Assembly (NCBI GenBank): GCA_958299035.1
Contig: CATQJL010000316.1
Location: forward strand, 31,127,441 to 31,191,440
Length of the DNA: 64,000 bases
From: Cylicocyclus nassatus
Taxonomy: Eukaryota; Nematoda; Chromadorea; Rhabditida; Strongylidae
Direction of reading: 5' to 3'
In this document: one piece after another, positions 46,201 through 58,200 of the stretch
How the letters are laid out: every line of letters starts with the position of its first letter
How positions within the stretch are numbered: the stretch's first letter is position 1
The notes under the pieces: generated by a model
The model's database searches: none
What the model was told of the DNA's origin: nothing
The model's input: only the letters and a program-made list of their open reading frames with translations
Position numbers and translations under genes: made by a program

Positions 46201-49200
46201 AGCGCAGCCATGAGCGAAGTAATTAGCGCTATAACGGAGCAATGCAGAAAGGCATATACTCTAGCCATGTATCTAGAAAAGTAGCCCATAAGGATTTGAG
46301 CCTTGGCGTAACTATAATAATGTAACAAATTAAAGCTACGTTCTTCAGTGACAACGAAAGGTGTAAGCTGCCATTCAGAACTTTTTTAGGTCCTGTACGT
46401 GCTGTCATTGTTTGGAATGTATCGTAAACGTCTCCTGAGAGCTCCCTGTTATAAGCTTATGTTTTTCAATGGTTTCATTGATCTCAGCGAACTTTTTGTC
46501 ATCTCATATATTACAGCTTATTTTCATTTTGTAAGTTAAAATTGCAAACTGTGTGCATATGTGCTAAACGTGGACATTTAGACTGGTGCAGTATTTTGCT
46601 CTAACATCACCTTGGGATGGTTTGCAGCACACATCGGTTTCTGTAAGTGCTGCATATTTTGACTCTTCTATTCAAGAATCTGAATCGAAGAAAAACCCAA
46701 CCATTTTTGAAATTGGAACGGTCTAAAAAGAGCTAGTTATAGTGTGCTGCTTTCACAATTGCTGTCTCATAGTCTTTGGAAAGTAGTAATGATATAAAGT
46801 ACCTTTGTTTCTAAAGCTTGTAGAAAACTTGCAAGGAATGAATTTCCGCAAAGTTGGCTTGCGAGTAAAAACTCATGGAGCAAGCAATGCTTTACTGGCA
46901 GGGGTGCGTAGCGTGTTATAGGGCTCTGCTAGCCAGAGTCGGGAGTTTGCGGCCTTTGCACGCGCATTGATTTCTTGATTACTTTTCTTTCCTTTCAAAC
47001 ACTTTTCTACCATCAGATGTTGGCTTCCACTTGCCTGAAACCAATTTGAAAGGTGCGGGACTGTTCAACAAGTCTGAGGCCTTGTGGCATCTTGCATGTG
47101 CGATGACCGCAAACTTCCCGACTCTAGCGATCAAGCCCCGATACCCACGACTGTTAAAGTCTTCATCAAATAAGTTTTTCAGGAAGTGCCAACACGCTTT
47201 GCGAAAGAATTGCTTCAATTCAAATCTTTTCTTTTTCAACTGAAAATGAAATCAAAAGAACAAAATGAAAATAAAGCAGATATCTAACAAGGGAAGGATA
47301 CCAACATTAGTTGTCGATTGAAGGTGAGATGTATAACAGCAGACGAGCCTTTGAACGTTAATTCCAAATCTACTTTCCTTTTTTGCGGAACAAGTTTCCG
47401 AAAGAAGTTTTGAGCGTTTGAATGTCCAGATTTGCCAAGCACGGCTCAAAATCAACGAAAGGCTTTAAAACAGTATCTATGCGATTCATGCGATTTTCAC
47501 CGGCTTTGTTCCCTCCTTGCAAACAATACATTCGATAAAATGAATTTTTACTTTCCAATGTTTTTGTACAGCTTTCCACCCATTTTAGGCCACCTAAACA
47601 TTGATAAATTTAGACATTTGACGCCCACAACTTCTTCCGGAAATTCATTCAGTAAAATATAGAGCAGATTTGGAATCAGCGTTTGAAGGCGCGTCTACTG
47701 ATATACACTTCATCTTCAATCGCCGACTAATGTTGGTATCCTTCCCTTGTAAGACTAGCATTGACTCTACGTTGAGCTTTCCTGCCAATTCAAATTGAAA
47801 AAAAAACCAGTAGCACCTTCTTTGAAAGCAACAGCTGAAAAGCCATTGTTGTTTGTATACTAAAACGCATTTAACATGGGAAGCTACCTAATTTAGCTAA
47901 GCCTTTTGGCAAGTGACATATATAATCTAAATCAGCTTCAAACGCTGACTCCAAATATGCAATATCTATTAGCGGTTGTGGACTCTCCGAGGGATTTTTC
48001 CCCGGAATGCAATGTAATACTGTGAAATAAGCAACAAGATTGGTGGTTCAGTGGTTTATTGATTATTGTAACGGAGAGTGTAAGATTGTGACTATAGGTG
48101 GTCAACGTCTGATTTAGAGTGAGGCGAGACCTCCCAGGCGCACGTACGGCAGACATAGCCCGCCCCTCGAATTATGACTTCATGTGGCGTGGGTATCGGG
48201 ATCATCCGGTCGTAATTCCCAGATGCGCGCACCATTCCAAAGCGAGTTATGGGGTTTTTCCTGCACGAAATTAGCATGCTCATCGACTCATTGGCATTAC
48301 GGCATCTTCATCTAAGTGCTAATACACTTGCGCTTGAGCTTTGAAAAAAGATTGAGTTTGCGTTGTTCCATATCTCAGCACCTTTTTCTTGCAGTTTCTC
48401 ATCTAGATACAGTCTTCCCATTCAGTAATATGCCAATTTGCGCAGGAAAAAGCCCAGTCGTTTCGAAATGGTGAGCTGCAGCCAAGAAAAGCATATTAAT
48501 GAGCGTTAGAAGCTGATGTAGAATATATATATATGCCTGTCCCTTGCCAAAAGGGGCCGAGCTAACTTGATAGCTTTCATTTCAAGTGCATACATCCTTG
48601 TACATATAAACTATCTTAAGCTCTTCGCATTGACCAAATTTTACGCAATCATTTTAGGCTCAACTTATTATTTGGTAGAGGAAAGCAGCAAGCTCTACAT
48701 CATGGCTGTTGAAATTCGCACAGTTTCATATGAATCTGAAGTCAAAATCAAAAGTGTTTTGCAATAACTCGAAAGAATGAAATCTTTGCCAAGAAATTCC
48801 CCGACCTTTAAGGTCACGCATACATCCAGCACATCACACACTCATGTATGCATCTAATGTACTTTTCCTTACCGGGAATTGAGAAAGGAAACTGACATGT
48901 TTCTGCCAAAGTAGTTCTGAATTGTTTTTACATTTGTGTTCCTATACAAACTTGAATTACAACCACGTTTTACATCTACAAGCTCTTACAAGGTTTTCTT
49001 GAATTAGCATTAAGTTGGTTCAAAAACCTAAAAGGCGACATTTTTGTATTTTTGCTTCGTGTTTCTGTATTTGCAGTAGTGGGAGAAATGTATGTTTATA
49101 TGAGGGTTTGATGTGGTAGGTATAAAGATGTTGGAGCTGCGAAATGTGTGTTATAAGGTTTGACTATTACACGGATTGATAATGTGGTTTTAAACTCCAG

Positions 49201-52200
49201 GTAGATTATGGTGGCAGCAGTGCCTCATCGTATTCCCAACTAAATTGACTTTGTACTAAGTATTCCAGGTCTTTGGTGTGGAGCGACGTTTAGCTGCATA
49301 GTTCTAGCCTTGAATAGAATAGTAGAAATGACCGATCTTGCGCACCCTTTCCGGTTTCTGTTTCAAGGTGGGTACAGTCAGTTGTAAGAGTCTGTTATTC
49401 TTGTCGGAATCACTGTAACGTCAAATTGTGTGCGTTACATATTTTAGGTAACAACAGTTGTTAAATTAGTGATGCAATCACTCGTGCCATTGATTGAAGG
49501 CAGCAAAATCAAATCTATAATATTACCAAAAGATTCGTTTCCGAGTTCGAACTCCACATTGTTTAAGCATGTAATCTTAACATGTTTTGTGAGCAGTCAA
49601 TGAAAAAACGAGATTATTTGTTGAGTGAAGTACACTAAAAATTTGAGAGCTCCTGTAAGTTTTGCTACTATATTCATACAATATTTAAGTGACAAAGTTT
49701 CTCTTGCTGAACTCTCTGAACTACGGTGCAATTCTCATTTTTTTGAGATTTCTTTAAGCTATTAATTGAAAAGACCGAACAGCTTTATCTGAGGTGAAAA
49801 AACAGAGCACTGCTAGTGAAGTGAATGGGCGTGGGAAGAGCTAATAATCAATGCCATCTTTTATTCTGTTTTTGGAAATCATCTATTTTGAAATTGATGG
49901 TTACCTGTTGATGATGACACCTGGTAACGAACTATCAGTTGATGGTTTTGTACAAAATGGAAGCGATTTTACGTTCTTAATTATAACACTAATTTGGCCT
50001 GCATACGACCATGTCCGAACGAATAGTGAGTTCATTGTGTTGGAGGAGATCCCCACACATATCCAAAACTTTGCATACACTACAAATGTGCGAAGTAAGT
50101 TGGCACAGAGGAATAAAATAACCTAATTGTGGCTTACCTATGCCAGTCTTTCCATGACCCACGACTAAACACAGAACTCTTAGTACTTTTTAGCAAATTC
50201 TGACAAAAATTTTTGTCAATGACTCAAAAAATTTGAGTTTTTGCAATTTAAGGCAACAAAGTTGTTGCCCTCTCTTCTCCTTTTAACATTTGTAACTGAG
50301 CTTGCAGAGGAGCAGAGCAAAAATCGAAGAAAAATCCATGGCTTTCGGTGATCTTCAACATGGTATAGTGAACGGAAAGTGATGTGACACTTGGTAAATA
50401 GGTGTAGACTTCTCAATAAAAATGTGGGATCCGAATTCAACCTGTGTTTGTACCGATTGTTTCATTCTGCCACTACTTATGTGTAAAACATATTATTATC
50501 TTAATCCCAGTACCTTTTAGTCTTCATACTTGCTGAAATGCGAAGTCAATAAAAAATGTTCAATAAAAACTTGAGCGATATCTACGCACTAAAACACGTA
50601 AGATCATGCAAGGTACCACTGCTGCAATGAGTGTTAATGGCCCGTAGTAAACCCCCATCAGGGCATCTCTCTTGAGGCGGACCGGAGTTGATCTCATCGC
50701 GCCTCAGCACATTGCCAAGGGAGCGATTGATTTGGATCAGATCACTGATTGGACATTCGCATTTTCAAAGTTGCAACGTTCCTGCCATCTGTGCATTACA
50801 AGTCAAATGGATAAGACTAATGCATTTCAAGCGGCAGTGCCGTGGTTCGAGTGCGGCTAGCGCCAATGTTTTTGCTGCTTGACCTGGCGATCTTTGACAG
50901 CGGCCGCTGTCGAAAAAATCGATGATAGCCGCTATCAGAGATTTCACCTGGCAAATAACAAAATAAAACAATTACACACTATTTTGGCAATCATACGAGG
51001 AAAAAATACATTTGGCGAAAAATGAATAGAGGTAAATTTATCTTCTTATTATCTGAAGCAATTTTTTAAGAAAAACAAGCAATAACTGCAAGAAAAATGC
51101 AAAAAAACCCTTTTTTCCATTTCGTCGCGCAATGAGCTGTTCATCGATCCTCACCTCACTTGGGTGCCCGAAACTGTGCAATTCTGGGAGTTCTGCACCG
51201 CAAAAGAACGTCAGCTGCGATGTTTCGTAAGTTACTCGGGAGCAACTTACGGAGGTTTTCTCTGTACTCTCCTCTTCAGCACAGTATTTACCTTATGTCG
51301 TCGCCCGGCTCATCTCCGATGACTCGGTCGGGAGCTGATCTCCCTGCCGGGCTTCATTTGAAGCTCACCTGTAGGGTGACCTTGCGTACTTACACCACGG
51401 AAAAGTGGACAGTCTTCATCTCACCCGACAAAGCCTCATATGAGGGCCTCAGGGGAGATCATCTCCAGTGACCGAGCTTTACTACGGGCCAATAAGTTAC
51501 CGAGCAACCTATGATGACTCACTGATATCACCTATAGTCAAAAATGATCGTTAACGGTCTCGAAAAGAAGATACGTGTTACTTACACCTTCGTAAGAATT
51601 ACCACTATCTATTGATAAGACTCCATACGCTCTACTTATTCAAGTACAGTTTACCTTAACTTTCGTCAGTCTTCAAAACTATTTGTTTTTTCATTGCATC
51701 GATAATTTGCAGTTCTTCATGTTTTTTGTTTGAATGGCAGTGAAAGGGACATATGAGTTATCATCCTACAGTTGAGAAAACATGAAGAGCTTATGAAAGG
51801 TATGTCATTAACTTCTGACTTTATGGTATAGCAGCGCAGGCTTGGGAGACGTTCCCAAAAATAATCCTGTCCTTTTCTTTCTTCTTTCTTCTTTCAAAAA
51901 TTCTTTAAAGTTCCAAGATTGTAAAAGAGGAGCAGTAAAGGGTTGCTAGTGCTGAAGTGTAGAACAATAGGTAAAGGTCGCTTTGGTAAGTGAGTTTGAG
52001 TTGCAGCGTGCTTGTTGTTAATCGAAAATAAAAAGTCTTAGATTTTGATTGAAGTCCAGCTGCCCATTACCATCCGCTTAGCCTTGTAGGATTCACATAG
52101 AAAGGCCAATTTGATGAGAAAAATATTTCTTGTTAGAGAAGCCCATCATTTGAAAAAAAAGGTTATTGTTAACCTAAGAGAGTTGATTGGTTGCAAGAGC

Positions 52201-55200
52201 AAAGTCGAAGCGTTCAAGCTTTACAGCTTTGGCACTTCATTGCATCTCATACGAGTGATGTGCGATACTGGAGGCTGCGAAATACGCTCAAGCTATTCCA
52301 TTTTCATGTTGAATAAGAAGAAACTGATAATTTAGTTTTCTTTCTTTGAGTCGCGTACATTTTGAGCCCGTCTTTCGATTAACTATCAGGTGTACAGCAG
52401 CCATTTATGTGTTCCATGCAGAGGCAGAGTCGGCTGAGATATCCCTGCTCTTGCCTACGGCGAGGACGTCCACAGTTCAATTCCGCAGCGATCCTAATTT
52501 TTTTCGCAAAGCTTTGCCTGAACCCAGCATCAGGGTGTTCACCAAAGGAAGCAAGCGGCGAGCCGGTGGAAGAAGATGACACTTCGCATCAGAATAACCT
52601 TTTATGTCTCAACAGATTTTCATGTGATAGTTAGGGCGTCCCAGAAGGCGACGCGCGTTCGAGCCCTTGGATGCGGACAGTAGGCGAGGGTCCATTTTAT
52701 CAACGTGGCGGGGACGGCTAAGGCTGGGTTCATACTAACACGTAAGCTCCGGAACAGTTCCAGCACAGCGCTCGAATTGTGCGCTGTGCTGGAACTGTCT
52801 GAAACTTACGGATCAGTATGAACCCAGTCTAAAGAAGCTGGCTCACAGAAAAATTTTTGCATTGTGTCAAGTCAGCATCAATGGGATCACTGACAGGTCG
52901 TCATCGCGAACTATCGGATTTTTAAAAGACGTAAAGTTGACGTTTATTTAGGAGACCAATGGATGAGCGAAAGTGCAGCGAGATCGGAGATGGCTACAAG
53001 CTTCTGTATAAGGGAGAACAACAGGAGCGGTGTCGGCGTAGTCGTATCTGAGGGTTAAGGGATAGATCACTGATGTAAATTTAATGACTGACCGTCGTAT
53101 GAGCATAAAATTAGATACTGGTAAGAAAGTACTTCGATAGTGACCGCCTATGCGCCACAATCAGGCTGCAAAGAAGCTGAGGGAGCAATTTTAGGAACAG
53201 CCCGATGAATATGTCAGTTCATTCCACCAGAAGAGATGCTTATATCGGTGCAAATCTCAATGGACATGTGAAGGTCAACGAAGTGGTCTACAGAAGCGTC
53301 ATGGTAACCACGGATACAACACGAGTAACGAAGAATGAGAGTATTCTAGAATTCGCTAAATCTAATAAAAGCATTGGGAATTCATGCTTTATTAAGAAGA
53401 CCAACCAGACGTCACATATGTCAGTGGACTTTGCAAGTCGCAGATAGATTTTTTGGGTGTACGCTACAACTCCAGTACAAGAAGGACAGCAAGGTCATCC
53501 CAGGTAAAGATTGCGTATCACAATCATTCTCTGATACTAGATCTCAGTACACCAATCGACAGGAGAAGGAGGGCTATGACAGAATCTGAAGTACGCATTA
53601 AGTGGTATAAACTTAAGAACAAGGCCCGCACAACAGCCTTAATAGAATCTGCCTTGCCAGGATTGGAGAATCCAAATGACTATGACGATTCCGAAAAACA
53701 ACATTCATCAGACAATTAACAATCTACTTCGGAGCACGAGGCCGGGAAGAAGGAGGCTCGACAAGGATAACCGGTGGTTGCATGATGAGGTGCAGATTGT
53801 GATAAAGAGCAAGAAGACGACATACAGAGCATGGCAGAAGACAAGGACAGAAGTTGCGCACCAGAATTATATAGAAACAAAACTTAAAGCCAAGAGAAAA
53901 GCAAGAGAGGCGAAAGAAGCGTATGTGTCAGATCTATGCGACAAACTACGGACTCGCGAAGGCTAGCGAGAAGCCTACAGGATCTCCAAAAGAAGAGCAA
54001 GCTCTGCAAACATCAGTGACGCACAAAGAAGATTCGGAGGAAGCCGAAAGAGGCTAATGAAAGATGAAGACAACACTTCGCAGAGATGGCGTCAGCAAAC
54101 AACGAATATGCGCCTATCGTATCAGCTGAACCAGTAAATGAACCAGTACCTGCGATCACGAAAGGAGAAGTCCGTACCGCCATAATGAAGATGAAAAATG
54201 GTAAGGCGCCGGGTTAAAACGACATCTCCAGCGAATTATGGAAGGAGTGTGGACAGCCTGGGTTTTCGTTGCTAACGCGTCTTCTGAGTTAAATAGAACT
54301 GGCACAGAAGCACAATGGTACCGATATGGAAGAATGAAGTCAACATAGCTGACTGCTCCACCCACCGATCAATCGCCTCATCTGCCACTCTGAAGGTCTT
54401 CGAACGAACAATAGAGATGCGACTCCGGGGTATCATAGAACTGGTCCCCAACCAATGTGGATTCGCGAAAGGATGCAGTACAACATATGCCATTTACAAC
54501 GTCAGAATGATAATGTAAAGAGGCAGGGGAAAACAATTTGCGTTCCACGCCGCATTCCTGAAATTCGAGAAGACATTCGATAAAGAACCGCACTACACAA
54601 CACGGCGGTGTTGCGGAAGTGCGATGTACCAGAAGAATACGTCCGGTGGATTTGAGTGATATGCAAAGATGTCACGTACTAACACCAAAAGGACGTACAG
54701 AGTACTTACACATAGATACCAGTGCTCAAGAATCCGTACTCCGTCCCTTCTTATCCATAACAGTGATGCGATAGTCAGAGGCTTCATACACCAACCGCTA
54801 AGGACCGTATGCAGATGATGTGTTTGCAACGGTAAGAAGCATAAAGGGAATGGAGATGGATGTAACGATGTGGAAAGATTAACTCGCACTACACGGTCTG
54901 AAGATTAATACCGCCAAGACTGAGTACGTGGAGCTGGGACTTTCAGTACAGGGACGATTCAGATTGCAAGCAGGCAGATTGAGAAGACCACACCCTTCAA
55001 ATACCTGGAAAACCGCATTCCGGCAGATTGCATGCTTAAAGACGAAATCGCAGTCGTATAGACGCAGTTGGCTAAAGTGGAGAAGAACCACACGAGTGCT
55101 ATGATGACGGACTCCGCTCAAGTTGGGATCCCAGATGTACCGCAACATAGTCCATCCACCAGCGTTCTAAGGAAGTGAATTTTGACGTGCAGATGTAAGA

Positions 55201-58200
55201 GGGAACGGAATGGTGTAATGGAAACATGTATGTGCGATGGACGATGGGCATCGCAATGTTCGAGCATGGTACAAACTATACCATACGAACAGCAATGCAA
55301 GTGGCCTCTATAGTCAAGAAAGTGCAAGAAAACGGCTCAATTAGTATGGGCATGTGGGGAGACGACAGGAAGAGCTGAGACTAGCACTTGCTGAAGAAAT
55401 CCCCGTCAGAAGACTAAGGGGAGACCAAAGATGCGATGGACGGATCGATCAACGCAGACGTGGTAGAGTCATCGATGGGAAGCTATAAACCGTGAAGCGT
55501 TAAAGAGACTGGCAAGGACGGCAGACCCAGATGGGAATGATGCATGGCTGAGATGCAGCTGCTACTCCAACCAGATTATGACAATGTTAATCCCATGATA
55601 ACTTTATGTAAAACTTAAGAAATGTGGGAAAACATACAGTTATTATGCGTTTATACGTACGCGGTCGGTGCAATCACACCACCGTGCGGTCTGCCTTTCC
55701 AACTATACTATGCTCACAGATAACAGTCGTAGCTCCTCGCTTTGTTTTTACCCGCTAATTACTTCCAGCATGCACACAAGCAACATTCACACACCTCTCG
55801 CTTGCATTTTACATAATGGAATTGGCTGTCAACCTATAAACTTACACCATTTCCGGGCAGAGCTTTCATGAAACTTTCATAGTTCTTCTACATACACTGC
55901 TTTCAGTCAATCTTTCAAGTGCGTGACTCCAGAACACGTTACAGTAATCTTTCTTATGTTGCGTACTCGCCAGTTTTGAAACGCATTTAGCCGAGCTCGT
56001 TGTCGACACATAGTTAAATAAACATTGAGTTGTATAGTGTTGCGCCCCTAATTCTTGGAGGAACGCTGCAACCCATATTCAGCGTATAATTTATATTATA
56101 AATATTTTCCCAAAACGTCTTCTAAAAAATTCCCGAAAGTTTCTCGTATGTGATAATATGACATCACGACCTGTATACCTTTGTTTCTTACTAAAAGGTT
56201 CTCTTGTTATTTACATGTCAGCAATCTCGACATGCGTGATATTTCAAATGACTGCCACTCAAATAATGAATTCGTAGTGGTACAAACGCAATTTACCGCT
56301 TGCAGGCAAGATACTTTACATGTGGATGTTCATGTCCTTGTTGCTTATATTTGGAAGTGCCTTTCTTCTTCGGCCGATACCTTTCAATTCAGCGGTATCA
56401 GCATACATTAGCGATCCTCTTATAGTGGACGAACCAGAAATCAAGGTGTGTTTGACTTGGATTGGTAGCCAAACTGACCAAAGTTTCAAATGGTCATACC
56501 TTAACAAACCCAGATGTGGTATAATTTGTACGAGTTTTAAGACTGTGAAAAAGAGCGACTAGTATTTGTAGAAGATATTAGGTCGTCCCGAAAGTTTTGT
56601 CCGTTTTTTTCATCGCTCACTAAAATTCACAGAACACCAATCCATGGGCGGCTTAGGTACCATTTGATTCAGATTATTATACTCTTTCTTGTAGCTTTAC
56701 TTGCTTTCTGATCTACGTTGTCTTTGCAATGTTATCGCCGTGGCTTTTTTGGCAGCTCAATGGTAACGCCAAATGTTTCCTGAATTTTGAAAATTTTCAC
56801 CCTGATGTTTTCAAAGAGCACTGATAACCGCTATGTAGAGCAAACCTTTGGTTACATTGCACTCATTCCAGATTACATGGATGACGTTTGTCAAGTCCGT
56901 TATAATTATTTATTTAATAAAAACCGCGGCTTTTTGATTACGTTAACCCCCTAAAAAGTATCAAAAATTCAAAAAGCAGCTTTTTCAAAGCAAATCAAAC
57001 TTGGTTACGTTGCATAAAGAATGGTTAATAAGAATCATGTTTTAGTTCGCAGAAATTTCAAAAGCTTTTATGTATTTGCTGCAGTTGCATGTTTCATGAC
57101 TTTGCCAAAAATCAAGACCTTCAAAAAATTTATTTTTTGAAGCTAAAAGTAGCAGATATAGAGAACCCAAAAATATTGCCTTATAGTCCAAGAATTGCTC
57201 TATTTGATTTACACTTAATCATTTCCGAAACTCTGAAATGAAATTTTCAAAAATTAGCTAAACTTTGGGCACATGAAATTGACGGGTGGAGAATTTTGGC
57301 AGTTATCAAAAAAAGCATTGAAGATTTTGGTTCAAAAATGTGTCCACAAGAAAGAGAAGGAAAAGCTGCATCGAATTCACGTTGATTCTTATTCAGGTTT
57401 CTATTGCGCGTGGTTTTATAGTGGTTTGTAAAAACGGACAAAACTTTTGGGACAACCTAATATAATCCTCTTTACAATTCGCAAATATTTGAACTAATTG
57501 CCTCTAAAGTTAAACAGCTCTAAAATATTGGCTTTTGCTATTAAGTTGTCCCAAAGGTAACCTCAGAAAATTTAAGCTGTTTTTGCTTTACTAGTAGAAT
57601 TAGGGTATCATTTGACGAGCAGCTCAAGCGTTGTATAAAATGACCACCAAGAGCGCGCCTAATCGCATTCCATGTAAAATTTGGAGCCAAAGTTAGAAAA
57701 AAATTTTTGTCACCTGAAAAATGGATTTTTGCGAAGAAGAACTCTACGACTTTCAACTTGGTCACTATACAGTAAACGTAGTAGTACTCAAATATGCCTT
57801 TAGTGGATTTTTCCCACCATAGAAAGCAAGAAAAAAGATATTCTAAAAATTGCAAACTTTGCCTTCAACCCCTCCCACATATGTCATTGTATACTACAGG
57901 GCCTTGCTAAGTGTAATATCAAAATTTACCCTTTTAGGTGCTCTTATATCCGAGAAATACGAAATTCTACGTGGGAAACCTACAATCAAAATAGTTTTTG
58001 AAATTTTCAAAAATTTGAAGGGTCATGGGCCAGCAAAAATGATCTCAAAAAATTTTTCAGAGCGGGACTAATGCCACGCACTTTCACTAGAAAGAAAATT
58101 TCGTCCCCCCCCCCCTCCCCCGGTCGAAAATCCTGCGACCGCCACTGATACATACCAAGTTGGAAGTCCGTAGGAATTTTTGGACAGGAGATCCGATTTT

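Larger units (their letters stand above)
43241..46389 (+). other. srt-like intron 1 (3149 bp)
   Basis: Holds a reversed Helitron remnant (43960-44130), a mariner-type fold-back MITE (44133-44811) and, near 46172, an isolated mariner terminus (TTTCGGAACAGCCTAGTA). A 90-codon frame at 43286-43558 is unexplained. Confidence 0.7.
49368..56305 (+). other. srt-like intron 4 (6938 bp)
   Basis: Largest intron; contains a TIR element (50639-51490), a Tourist-like mini-element (52732-52829) and a LINE pseudogene (53200-55600). A 91-codon frame at 49851-50126 has no recognisable family. Confidence 0.65.

Noticed and set aside
48567..48767. 66-codon frame with a hydrophobic start in srt-like intron 3
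   Set aside because: It overlaps a decayed mariner-MITE motif and does not fit any missing part of the receptor, whose exons 3 and 4 join in phase.
49851..50126. 91-codon frame in srt-like intron 4 considered as an additional receptor exon
   Set aside because: Exons 4 and 5 join directly in phase 1 and preserve the family motif FLFQGKILYMW; adding this segment would break it.
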